A stretch of DNA of 64,000 nucleotides. Origin: CALFVT01 sp039989855 (GTDB lineage: Bacteria; Pseudomonadota; Alphaproteobacteria; Caulobacterales; Maricaulaceae). A program made the translations under genes and the position numbers. Of this stretch, positions 1 through 8,308 are shown one piece after another. Below the pieces are notes generated by a model, which saw only the letters and a program-made list of their open reading frames with translations, made no database searches and had not been told where the DNA came from. Location: assembly GCA_039989855.1 (NCBI GenBank), contig JBDXGZ010000017.1, positions 1 through 64,000 of the forward strand, in the 5' to 3' direction. How positions within the stretch are numbered: the first letter of the stretch is position 1; every line of letters starts with the position of its first letter.

Positions 1-35
1 ATTTTATATTGAGCGATTAATAAGGAAATTTGAAC

Positions 36-1070
36 TTAGTTTGCGACGAGCTTGCTTGTAGAATTTCGTAGTATAAGCTTGTAATTGAGTCTTTCAATTT
101 TTGACTTATCTGGCGTTGGTTCCTGATTGCTTGAATTCTTGGAAATTAAAATTTCTGCGGCCCGCTTCCCAAACTCAAAGATGGGCTGTCGTACCGTTGT
201 GATTTGGGGCCACATTTTTTCTGCAAGTTCAGAATCATCGAAACCTGCTATGGATAATTGCTCTGGAATTTTTATATTCCTTTTTAAAGCTGAAACGAGA
301 ACCCCTGCCGCCATATCATCATTTGCTGCAAAAACTGAGCTTGGTGGATTTGAGAGGTCGAGCATTTTTTCACCAGCAATCATGCCGCTAACAAAATCAA
401 ACTCTCCACAAAACACCAGTTTATCATCAAATTTTATATTTGCGTCTTCAAGAGCGCGCTTATAACCTTGGAACCGCTTATGCGTTGAGTCTTGATCTTC
501 TAATCCGCGAACAAATGCAATGCGTTTATGCCCTAAGCTAATTAAATGATTGACGATGTCTCTTGCCGCAGCAAAATCGTCAATCAATATAGTTTCATTA
601 TTATCAGAGATATTATTAGGCCCGATTCGAATGATGGGAATCTTTAGTTCTGCGAGTGTGTTATTTATTATTTTATCATTATTATAAGGAGGTATCAAAA
701 TAAACCCGTCGGGCTTATTTTTTGCTACTAAGTTTTCACACCATTCAATCGTTTGTTCTGCTGTGTTTTCAGATGTTTCCAGCAAAGATAAAACTAATTT
801 ATAGCCGTGTTTTTGGCTAGTAAACAATGCCCCGGATTGAATGGCATTAACAAAATTACTATTTAATGTATGGGAAATAATGTGCAGCGCATAGCTACGA
901 TTGCTTCTGAGGTGTCGTGCCGAAGCACTGGGAATATAGCCCAGTTCTTTTACGGCTTTGAGGACTTTTTCACGAATATTATCTCGGACATGCGGCTCAT
1001 TATTCAAGACGCGTGAGACGGTTTTAGTCGACACACCGGCCGATTTTGCCACATCAACCATCTTTACCAT
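36..1070 (-). CDS. LacI-family transcriptional regulator
   Basis: A 344-residue DNA-binding repressor of the LacI/GalR family. An N-terminal helix-turn-helix and hinge (about residues 4-60, with VSTKTVSRVLN at the recognition helix) is followed by a periplasmic-binding-protein-like sugar-sensing domain (about 63-330) ending in the family motif GFDDSELAE...TTVRQP. Length is normal. Start is ATG at 1070; a second ATG lies three codons in, and both retain the whole HTH. It stands upstream of a DUF6445 gene, a MipA/OmpV porin and a TonB receptor, which suggests it controls uptake of a carbohydrate, but the effector cannot be read from sequence. Confidence 0.93.
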   Translation of the reverse strand: MVKMVDVAKSAGVSTKTVSRVLNNEPHVRDNIREKVLKAVKELGYIPSASARHLRSNRSYALHIISHTLNSNFVNAIQSGALFTSQKHGYKLVLSLLETSENTAEQTIEWCENLVAKNKPDGFILIPPYNNDKIINNTLAELKIPIIRIGPNNISDNNETILIDDFAAARDIVNHLISLGHKRIAFVRGLEDQDSTHKRFQGYKRALEDANIKFDDKLVFCGEFDFVSGMIAGEKMLDLSNPPSSVFAANDDMAAGVLVSALKRNIKIPEQLSIAGFDDSELAEKMWPQITTVRQPIFEFGKRAAEILISKNSSNQEPTPDKSKIERLNYKLILRNSTSKLVAN

Positions 1071-1228
1071 TAGATACCCTCAATATCAGACCGTATAACA
1101 TAAATACGTTAGAATTCTTTACCACTGTTCTTGTGAAATACATAGCTTATTATATTATAAAGCTAGATGATTTTGTATTTATTGAACCATGCTTATCTAT
1201 AATATTGAAAAGGTATTCTTTGCGGTAA

Positions 1229-1933
1229 CTATCCGTTATAATGCGAAATATATCGCGCCCATAAAAAGCTGTTTAAGGTAATGCGTGCTTTGAGCGGATT
1301 AGTTGTTAGCTCTACAGCGCTTGGAATGCAGCCCGAATGTAAGGTGTAACCACGGTATATAATTAATTGATCTGGTTGTGCTTTTATTTCACCGATCATC
1401 TCATAACTTTCATTGGTGTCGTAGAAATAATCTCTGGCAGGAGGGCCGTAATCTGCCAAGTCATCTTGAAGGGCACGATTGTAAATATCTGTTCGGTCTT
1501 CAGTGATGGTTTCGAATCCTGTTCGTTTATGTTTGTAAAAGGCTGTACCTGAATTTTCTGGGGCTTGGATGTAGTGAACAATAGCAAAAAGCGAAGGATC
1601 ATGTGCGTCATAATGAGGAAGACATTGAGCCATGGCGAGTTTATCTCTTGGGCGACATACAAGTGAGTAATTGCAACTCTCTAGTTCAATTTTTCCAGTA
1701 ACGCCAAATATATTGGACATTAATTCAGTGAGTTCCTCCCCCCGAACACCTAGATAATTAGGGTCTTCATGAGCTTGAATTCCTGGGTAAAAGGCTTGGC
1801 CAACTTTATATTTTGCACGGTAGGCTCTTCGTTTTAACCGCTCTATACTTTCGGTGTAATTGTCTATGACAATAACGGGTTCTTGTTCGCTACCGAAACG
1901 TTTAATATCATATGATAACGGCTTTAAGCCCAT
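1229..1933 (-). CDS. DUF6445 family protein, 2OG-Fe(II) oxygenase-like
   Basis: A 234-residue soluble protein that I recognise as DUF6445, a family often found beside TonB receptors and tryptophan-halogenase-like genes in Caulobacterales-type bacteria. The sequence shows a possible iron-binding facial triad of the 2-oxoglutarate/Fe(II) oxygenase type: His107-Tyr-Asp109 (in LPHYDAHD), a distal His199 (YTLHSG), and Arg217 (ARITLNSF) as a candidate 2OG-binding Arg. No signal peptide is visible, so it should be cytoplasmic. Same strand as the LacI gene but separated by 158 bp. The substrate is unknown; the oxygenase reading rests on motif spacing only. Confidence 0.7.
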   Translation of the reverse strand: MGLKPLSYDIKRFGSEQEPVIVIDNYTESIERLKRRAYRAKYKVGQAFYPGIQAHEDPNYLGVRGEELTELMSNIFGVTGKIELESCNYSLVCRPRDKLAMAQCLPHYDAHDPSLFAIVHYIQAPENSGTAFYKHKRTGFETITEDRTDIYNRALQDDLADYGPPARDYFYDTNESYEMIGEIKAQPDQLIIYRGYTLHSGCIPSAVELTTNPLKARITLNSFLWARYISHYNG

Positions 1934-2318
1934 AATGACCTTGCTTATAAATTTAATTTTTTTGACTATATACCATTCTGGATAATGGGTAACCCGTCAT
2001 ATCAGGTTTATTTTTTGTGTATTTCCCAATTCTTAAATTCAAAGTTCCTGTTGTCTATTAATAGCGACTTTGGGGTGGCTTCACTAAATGGAGAGTGTTT
2101 GGATTTAAGTTTTCATTATCTTATATATTATCGAGCTTGTATATTTGCACGCAGTGATGCGGTTAATCGGATTTTGAAACCCATAGATATATGGTCTACC
2201 GCCATACAAGTGTTGGGACGTGTATGGAGCGTCATGCGACACACTAGTTCAGACTTTGATGCCTTAAAAAACCTTTGAGTGAGCATATTGCATTATAATT
2301 TTCTTTCGTCTGAATCAT

Positions 2319-2447
2319 TTAGTAAACCGATGCTGACTGACGTAGTGCTATCGCGCGGTTGAGGGCTTCCAGCTGTAGCGTAGTCTTCACCCGTAGTCCC
2401 GCTGGTAATCTATCTGGACTATAGACCCATAAAAATCGTAAGCAGAG
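2319..2447 (-). pseudogene. Decayed integrase-core transposase fragment
   Basis: The minus strand encodes a 42-codon stretch between stops that includes WVYSPDRLPAGLRV and then LQLEALNRAIALRQ. This resembles the rve (DDE) core of IS3-like transposases, where a D-x-x-SRR-x-x-GW strand is followed by a helix of the type L-x-L-x-AL-x-RAI-x-x-R. The catalytic Asp that should follow the helix (HSDRG) is absent because the frame ends in a stop. No terminal inverted repeats were found. It is a short relic, not a functional gene; the family call is by eye. Confidence 0.4.
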
Positions 2448-2552
2448 CTAATCTTTCTTCGTCCAAGTATAATTTATATCACCTTATAACGATCATTTTA
2501 AATACGAGCCTTTGGCTTATTTTTTTGTTTTAAAGGACGGTTATATAAATTG

Positions 2553-2572
2553 ACATGACAACCTTGTCATGT
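2553..2572. promoter_or_regulatory. Perfect inverted repeat, candidate operator
   Basis: Nine-base arms ACATGACAA and TTGTCATGT around a CC centre form a perfect dyad. Its left part overlaps a TTGACA hexamer (2550-2555) that could be a -35 element, so a repressor bound here would block that promoter. It lies about 260 bp upstream of the MipA/OmpV start. The binding protein is unknown; the nearby LacI-family regulator is a candidate, although such operators usually have a CG centre. Confidence 0.4.
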
Positions 2573-2828
2573 AATTCAATGTCAGTGTGTTCATGGAGTT
2601 TTAAATAAAATTGTTTTCAACTTAGATTGGAATGTTGATGACTACGCAATTGCCTAGCAATTGACCACTATCTCAAAGTTCCTTGAGACAGGGATGCAAT
2701 ATAATGAGTTAGTATGTTTTGATCCTCTATGATTTATTTTTTGAAATTGATTACGATTCTTTAAATAGCATTGTAATTTTTACTTATATATAATCGGTGA
2801 TTACCGTAATAAGAATGGAATTAAAGTT

Positions 2829-3659
2829 ATGCGGAATAAAAAAATATTGGAAACCTTATCGGTCGCTGCGCTAGCGGTTTGTGTCTCCTCCGCGGCCTAT
2901 GGCCAAACTGTTGATAACACGGAACGCGAGTCCGATATAATATATTTCGGTGCGGCTGTTGTATCCACACCTGAATATTTAGGGGCAGATGATGACGAAG
3001 TTTTGATTATCCCTTATCTGGAAGTTTCAGACTATAAAGGCTTTGATTTTTTTGGAACCCAGCTTTCATATCGTCTCCTTGAAGCGGGGACGGGCCAAGG
3101 TATTGGGAAATGGTCCCTGCGTGCTGGCCCAAGCGTCACGTATCAAAGAGGCAGAGATTCGGACGATAGCGATACTCTAACGGGCTTAGAAGATGTTGAT
3201 GGAAGCCTTCCTATTGGTGGTTACATTAGAAGCACGTTTGGCCCCGTTGGGTTTAGAGTAGATGCAGGCCAAGATGTCATTGGCGGGCATGATGGATTAT
3301 CAGTCGATGCGTCAATCGGAACAAGCTATGACGGAGGCAAGTTTGGAATTCAACCCTCAGCTACGTTGAGTTGGGGTAATGGCAATTATAATGAAAGCTT
3401 TTTTGGTATAACAGACGAGCAAAGCACTGCGTCAGGCCTTAGTGCTTTTGATATTGGGTCTGGCTTTAATAGCTACTCATTTAATGTTATTGCATGGTAC
3501 CAAATTCTTGAAAATTATCAGCTAGGCGCATTTGCAAGCTACAAAGAGTTTTTTGATGACGCCGAAGATAGTCCAATCATTCAAGCTGAGGACGGATCTA
3601 CGAACGGCTTAACTGTGGGTCTAAGTCTAACTAGAAAATTTGATATCTCTCGGTTCTAA
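2829..3659 (+). CDS. MipA/OmpV family outer-membrane protein
   Basis: A 276-residue beta-barrel protein. A signal peptide is clear (basic start, hydrophobic core, cleavage near AYG-Q at residue 25). The mature start carries the family signature GAAVVSTPEYLGADDDE followed by a PYLEV strand, and the chain ends in an aromatic residue (SRF) as outer-membrane barrels do. MipA was described as a scaffold linking MltA and PBP1B in E. coli, while OmpV members act as porin-like proteins; which role applies here is not decidable. It lies between the LacI/DUF6445 pair and the TonB receptor and may share their substrate. Confidence 0.88.
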   Translation: MRNKKILETLSVAALAVCVSSAAYGQTVDNTERESDIIYFGAAVVSTPEYLGADDDEVLIIPYLEVSDYKGFDFFGTQLSYRLLEAGTGQGIGKWSLRAGPSVTYQRGRDSDDSDTLTGLEDVDGSLPIGGYIRSTFGPVGFRVDAGQDVIGGHDGLSVDASIGTSYDGGKFGIQPSATLSWGNGNYNESFFGITDEQSTASGLSAFDIGSGFNSYSFNVIAWYQILENYQLGAFASYKEFFDDAEDSPIIQAEDGSTNGLTVGLSLTRKFDISRF

Positions 3660-3687
3660 CGGGAATATAAAACTTGAACTTAATCAA

Positions 3688-3713
3688 TTAAACTCGCTCA
3701 AGGGCGAGTTTAA
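3688..3713. terminator. Stem-loop after MipA/OmpV gene
   Basis: TTAAACTCGC and GCGAGTTTAA form a perfect 10-bp stem with a six-base loop (TCAAGG), 28 bp after the porin stop. No T-run follows on either strand, so it may stabilise the mRNA 3' end or act as a weak terminator. Confidence 0.45.
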
Positions 3714-3976
3714 TGCGTTTGGGGCAGGGCGTATGTAAAGCGAGTTTGGTGACATGCATTCTGTATTTATACTATAGCTTTTGTTGCACCAAGGTGTGGT
3801 TTTAAGCTTTAAATAGAAAAGTTTAAACTCTGTCACTTTTGAGAGCAGATTTAAGTCTGAACTGAGCGAGGGTTTGCTCACATCTTGCATTGATATTAAG
3901 TGACAGCTTTGCAGTATTGAAGGCGCCTTTGTTCGATTGTCTTTTGTTTAATCCTTTCTTTCGGCCTTAACCTAGT

Positions 3977-4176
3977 TTACGGGTGATACGGCCCGCCGCG
4001 AACATGGCGCATACCATTGTCTTTGATGTAATGCTTCAAGCCTCCAGGGATATAACTGGCTCCAGTTTTGTGGACGACATTCGCCTGATAACAACCGGAA
4101 GCTTGAAGAGCTATGCTTAGCGTATAGGTAACATCACTCATCTTCATCGTCGTGCAGAGCTCCAATTATTGATATA
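3977..4176 (-). pseudogene. IS3-family transposase (OrfB) fragment, frameshifted
   Basis: The minus strand encodes LCTTMKMSDVT, then LALQASGC, VVHK, SYIPGGLKHYIKD and GMRHVRGGPYHP. These match in order the rve core of IS3-group transposases (consensus W-K-L-C-T-x-M-x-x-x-DVT, LSDNGSSY, GMxHxRGAPYHPQTQG). The LSDNG motif with the second catalytic Asp is deleted between VVHK and SYIPG, a frameshift separates an upstream YI-x-x-W from LCTTMK near 4162, and a stop replaces the PQTQGKIERW tail. It is a non-functional relic of an old insertion. Confidence 0.75.
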
Positions 4177-4225
4177 GAGTGAGGGTGTCCTCGCGGAAAA
4201 AAGGTTTCACATTTTAAGATCGGAC

Positions 4226-4239
4226 TACGTAATTACGTA
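4226..4239. promoter_or_regulatory. 14-bp perfect palindrome upstream of TonB receptor
   Basis: TACGTAATTACGTA reads the same on both strands. It lies about 290 bp before the receptor start, which is far for a simple operator, and just outside the transposase relic. It could be a regulator site or chance in AT-rich DNA. Confidence 0.25.
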
Positions 4240-4529
4240 TACTGTAGAGCTCTGATACACACCAAAATCGCTTATTTTGATGATATTAGAGTGGAGGCGG
4301 TCATTGAAATTAAAGCATTGCTTACTGTTTTTAAGTTTACTTGAGACAATAAAAAGCAATTTAAGGTAGAAATTTACTGTTTGTGTTATTAATGCAGCAT
4401 TACAGTATCATAAATGTCACGTAATAATTAATAATAGAGTGTCTGAGTAAAAAGAATTTGAACATGGCGATTATAACTCTAAGTCAGTGGTAAGTCATTT
4501 ACGACTTAGTGTTAATTAAAGGGTAATAC

Positions 4530-7319
4530 ATGCAAATTTTTTCTTTCAAAAAAACGCTGGCAGTCACAACGTCAGCTGCCATATTAGCGACGATGTTGTC
4601 GACGCCAGCTTTCGCTCAATCGAGTGATACGAGCGTTGTAGCTGACGAAATTATTACAATTGGTACACGCCGTAAAGCGCGCTCAGCGTCCGACGTCATT
4701 GCGCCTGTAGACGTAATTCCAGCACAAGAGCTTCTTAACCAAGCTCCGAACGACATCGCAGATGCTCTTCGTATTGCTGTACCATCATTTAACGTTAACA
4801 CGCAGCCAATTTCTGATGCGGCGACGATTGTTCGTCCAGCTAACTTGCGCGGCTTATCACCAGATAATACGCTTGTTCTTTTAAACGGTAAGCGTCGTCA
4901 CCGTGCATCTGTTATCTCATTCCTTGGTGGTGGTATTGCTGATGGTGCTCACGGACCAGACATTTCTGTCTTCCCAGCGCTTGCCCTGAAAAATGTTCAA
5001 GTTCTTCGTGATGGCGCGTCATCACAGTATGGTTCCGACGCTATTGCGGGTGTGATCAACTTTGAACTTAAAGACGCTGCTGAAGGCGGCGTATTCGAAG
5101 CCCGTTACGGTGAAACATATGAAGGCGACGGCGAAAATTACCGTATCGCTGGTAATATCGGCTTCCCTCTCGGTGACAATGGATTTATTAATATCACAGG
5201 TGAATATGCTGAAGTGAACGACACAAATCGTTCAATCGCCCGTGATGATGTGACAGCTCTCGTCGCAGCTGGCAATCTGGATGTTCTTGATATCTCTGTT
5301 AACACATTAACGACAGATATTGATTCTGTGCAAATTTGGGGTCAACCAAATGTAAATGACGACATAAAATTATTCGTCAACACAGGCTTTGACATTTCTG
5401 ACAGCCTAGAACTCTATGCATGGGGTAACTATGCTGAACGTCAAGTTGAAGGTGGCTTCTTCTTCCGTAACCCAACAAACCGTGGCGGTGTTTTTGAAGG
5501 CCCAACAGTTGACCCAATTACGGGCGCAGCAAGTGATGCAGATAATGCTGTCGCATCTGTAAGTGTTGGTAACCTAAATGGTTTGGATGCCACAGCATGC
5601 CCAGCCGGCATTCCTTTGACAGGTGCCGGTGGCGTTATTCCTGATGCAACTGTCTTGGCTCAAGTTGTTGCTGATGAAAATTGCTTCTCTTTCATTGAGA
5701 CCCTTCCTGGTGGATTTGTTCCACGTTTTGGTGGTGATAACCAAGATATAGCCTTTGTTGTTGGCGCTCGTGGTGATATCGATCTGGGGACAGGCCTTGG
5801 TTATGATCTCAGCTTTAGTTATGGTGAAAACATAACGGACTTCTTCATTAATAATACAATCAATGCCTCACTCGGCCCTGATACACCTCGTGATTTCCAG
5901 CCTGGTGGATATGAGCAAGAAGACATCAACTTTAACTTTGATCTAAATTACGGTCTTCCGATTTCAGGTTGGGCGTCAGATCTAAACATTGCGACGGGTT
6001 TTGAGTACCGCGAAGAGACCTTCACGATTAATCAAGGTGACGATGCGTCCTTTGCACTCGGACCACTCACGGTACCAACTGATGGATTTCCAGCAGGACA
6101 AGGTTTTGCCTCTAGTTCTAACGGTTTTCCTGGATTTGTTCCAGCGGCTGCAGGATCATTCTCGCAAGACAATATTGCCGTTTATGGTGACTTGGAAGCT
6201 GACGTTACGGAGCAACTCTCCCTACAAGGCGCCCTTCGCTATGAAGACTTTAGCTCATTTGGTGATACGCTTAACTGGAAAGTTGGTGGTAAATATACCG
6301 TCAATGATAATTTGACGCTTCGTGGTACTGTTTCAACAGGCTTCCATGCGCCAACAGCCGGTCAAGCGAATGTTGTTAACATCACAACAGCCTTCGTTGG
6401 CGGTGTCTTGCAAGATGTGGCGACATTGCCGCTTACGAGTGCTGCGGGTGAATTCCTAAATGCACAACGTGTTGCAGATGGTGACCAGCCCTTCACACTC
6501 GATGCAGAAGATAGTACAAACGTCTCTGTTGGTTTTGCCACACAATTCGGCGACCTCAGCTTAACAGTTGATTACTTCAATATTGACCTTGAAGGCCGTA
6601 TTTCTTTGACGGATAATCAGGACTTTGGTGCTGCTCTTGAAGGTTTTGCTGCTGCGAACGGGGTTGATCTGACAGGTGTCTCTGGAACAAGCCAACTTAT
6701 CAATGTACTTGACGGCGTTGCAGGCTTTAATGCGTCTGACTTTGCTGGGTCTGAAGACTTGGCAGCCTTCGCTGTGTTTGCCAATAACTTTGATACACGT
6801 ACACAAGGTATTGATGTTGTTGCCAGCATGCCATTTGACTTAGGTCAAGGTAGCAGCTCGGTCACCTTTGCAGGTAACTGGACAGATACAGATGTGACAA
6901 ACCGTGGTGAAATTGAGCCGATTGGCGATCTTCGTACACGTTCACTCGAAGAAAACATCCCGTCCTTTAAAGGCAACCTAACCTTTAACCATGAGCAAGG
7001 TCCTTTGAGAGGGTTAATTCGTGCGAATTATCACTCTAGCTTCTTTGAAGATCATCTTGGTACAAATGGCTTCCCAATTGATTTGGGTAGCGAGATAAAC
7101 TTTGATGCTGAAATCACTTATGCTCTTCCAATCCTAGAAGGTGCTGAAATCAGTGTTGGCGCGTCAAATATCTTTGACAACACGCCTGATTCATTGGCTG
7201 ACATTCCTCTTGATGGATTTACATCAGTCGGCGCTGTTGCCGGTGCTGAGTTCCCATCTACAGCTCCGTTCGGCTTTAACGGCGGACAGTGGTATGTTCG
7301 GACACGCTACACGTTCTAG
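4530..7319 (+). CDS. TonB-dependent outer-membrane receptor
   Basis: A 929-residue energy-coupled outer-membrane importer. A signal peptide ends at AFA-Q (residue 30), a TonB-box-like DEIITIGTR lies near residue 39, and the plug domain follows (about 50-180, with LRGLSPDNTLVLLNGKRR and DGASSQYGSDAIAGVIN). The 22-strand barrel fills the rest and ends with WYVRTRYTF, the usual aromatic terminus. Length is typical of carbohydrate- or peptide-type receptors in marine alphaproteobacteria. The substrate is unknown. Start ATG is preceded by AAAGGG. A strong terminator follows directly, so it is probably transcribed alone. Confidence 0.95.
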   Translation: MQIFSFKKTLAVTTSAAILATMLSTPAFAQSSDTSVVADEIITIGTRRKARSASDVIAPVDVIPAQELLNQAPNDIADALRIAVPSFNVNTQPISDAATIVRPANLRGLSPDNTLVLLNGKRRHRASVISFLGGGIADGAHGPDISVFPALALKNVQVLRDGASSQYGSDAIAGVINFELKDAAEGGVFEARYGETYEGDGENYRIAGNIGFPLGDNGFINITGEYAEVNDTNRSIARDDVTALVAAGNLDVLDISVNTLTTDIDSVQIWGQPNVNDDIKLFVNTGFDISDSLELYAWGNYAERQVEGGFFFRNPTNRGGVFEGPTVDPITGAASDADNAVASVSVGNLNGLDATACPAGIPLTGAGGVIPDATVLAQVVADENCFSFIETLPGGFVPRFGGDNQDIAFVVGARGDIDLGTGLGYDLSFSYGENITDFFINNTINASLGPDTPRDFQPGGYEQEDINFNFDLNYGLPISGWASDLNIATGFEYREETFTINQGDDASFALGPLTVPTDGFPAGQGFASSSNGFPGFVPAAAGSFSQDNIAVYGDLEADVTEQLSLQGALRYEDFSSFGDTLNWKVGGKYTVNDNLTLRGTVSTGFHAPTAGQANVVNITTAFVGGVLQDVATLPLTSAAGEFLNAQRVADGDQPFTLDAEDSTNVSVGFATQFGDLSLTVDYFNIDLEGRISLTDNQDFGAALEGFAAANGVDLTGVSGTSQLINVLDGVAGFNASDFAGSEDLAAFAVFANNFDTRTQGIDVVASMPFDLGQGSSSVTFAGNWTDTDVTNRGEIEPIGDLRTRSLEENIPSFKGNLTFNHEQGPLRGLIRANYHSSFFEDHLGTNGFPIDLGSEINFDAEITYALPILEGAEISVGASNIFDNTPDSLADIPLDGFTSVGAVAGAEFPSTAPFGFNGGQWYVRTRYTF

Positions 7320-7340
7320 AGCGCTTTAGACTTAAATAGA

Positions 7341-7367
7341 AAACCCCGCTTCGGTGGGGTTTTTTTT
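7341..7367 (+). terminator. Rho-independent terminator of the TonB receptor
   Basis: AAACCCCGC, a TTCG loop and GTGGGGTTT form a GC-rich stem followed by a run of eight T residues, 22 bp after the receptor stop. This is a canonical intrinsic terminator. Confidence 0.9.
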
Positions 7368-7495
7368 ATGCCAATTCTTTTGTTGCACCTTATGGCGAGC
7401 GTTAAGGTAAAGCTCTGGCGTTTGGAGTTAGCTACATGAAAGTCTTGAAGTAATTTTGACTGGATTTATGGATATAAAAGCCTCAAGTTAAAGAT

Positions 7496-8308
7496 GTGGA
7501 ATCTAAAGCTGAAAATAACTTACCTTACGCCCTTATAACGGGTGCATCATCAGGAATTGGTGAAGCTATGGCGCGTTACGCAGCGCAGGAAGGTTTTAAT
7601 GTGGGGCTATGTGCGCGCCGTGTTGAACGGCTTGAGTCCATTGCACATGAGCTAAAAACGCAATATCACGTTCAGGCGGATGTCTTTGTTACGGATTTAT
7701 CTAAAGTTGGAGCTGCGGCTAACTTACTGAAGCGTGTCGAGGATTTGGGCCGCAGTGTAGATGTCTTGGTTAATAATGCAGGAGCCTCTGTTGCGCCAGT
7801 TTTCTCGCACACAGATATTGAGCGCCAAAAGGCTTTTTTAGAGCTGACTGTTTCAACGCCTGTAACCCTAAGTCACGGCGTCTTGCCTTATATGATGCAA
7901 AGAGACTGGGGACGCATTATCAATATAAGTTCCATCATGGCGCTCTCATCAGGCGGTAAAGGCCACACGCTTTATCCTGCGGGAAAGTCTTTCTTGCTGA
8001 AGATGTCACAATCTATGAACGCCGAGATGGGATCTAAAAACATCCATATTAGCGCGGTTCTGCCGGGCGTTGTCTCGACGGACTTTCAAGTGACAAATGG
8101 CGGTAAGCCCGTTGCGCCGTCTAGGTTTTCACAAACAGCGCAACAGGTTGCGGAAGAGGCTTGGCGTCGTAATGAGCGCGGCGTCGAAATCATCGTCCCG
8201 GGTCTGTCCGCAAAAATAGGTGCAGCTTTTTTACGTTATACGCCAGAGCGGCTCATGCGCTTACTCACGCGCCCCGTCGCGGCTAAATATTATGAGGATA
8301 ATCAATGA
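7496..8308 (+). CDS. Short-chain dehydrogenase/reductase
   Basis: A 270-residue classical SDR using NAD(P)H. The Rossmann motif TGASSGIG is at residues 15-22, NNAG at 93-96, and the catalytic Tyr160 and Lys164 sit in YPAGK with Ser145/146 upstream. Arg-rich CARR after the second strand favours NADP. The start is GTG at 7496; an overlapping ATG two bases earlier is out of frame. Its stop overlaps the next gene by four bases (ATGA), so it is translationally coupled to a GMC oxidoreductase; the two may act on the same alcohol or ketone. Substrate unknown. Confidence 0.9.
   Translation: MESKAENNLPYALITGASSGIGEAMARYAAQEGFNVGLCARRVERLESIAHELKTQYHVQADVFVTDLSKVGAAANLLKRVEDLGRSVDVLVNNAGASVAPVFSHTDIERQKAFLELTVSTPVTLSHGVLPYMMQRDWGRIINISSIMALSSGGKGHTLYPAGKSFLLKMSQSMNAEMGSKNIHISAVLPGVVSTDFQVTNGGKPVAPSRFSQTAQQVAEEAWRRNERGVEIIVPGLSAKIGAAFLRYTPERLMRLLTRPVAAKYYEDNQ

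Larger units (their letters stand above)
1934..2828. other. 895-bp AT-rich gap between DUF6445 and MipA genes
   Basis: No supported gene. It contains a transposase remnant (2319-2447), a 20-bp inverted repeat (2553-2572) and AT-rich upstream sequence for the porin. A 97-codon open frame at 1985-2278 resembles no family I know and is not called. Stop codons occur in all frames around the transposase fragment, consistent with decayed mobile DNA. Confidence 0.6.
3660..4529. other. 870-bp gap upstream of the TonB receptor
   Basis: No intact gene. It holds a 10-bp-stem hairpin just after the porin (3688-3713), an IS3-type transposase relic (3977-4176) and a 14-bp palindrome (4226-4239). The last 250 bp are AT-rich and should contain the receptor promoter. 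A 68-codon minus frame at 3684-3890 has no recognisable features. Confidence 0.6.

Noticed and set aside
1985..2278. 97-codon open frame on the plus strand
   Set aside because: No recognisable motif, no clear ribosome site, and it lies in a gap full of decayed DNA.
3684..3890. 68-codon minus-strand frame after the porin
   Set aside because: It overlaps the stem-loop, has no features of a protein family, and its composition matches non-coding DNA.
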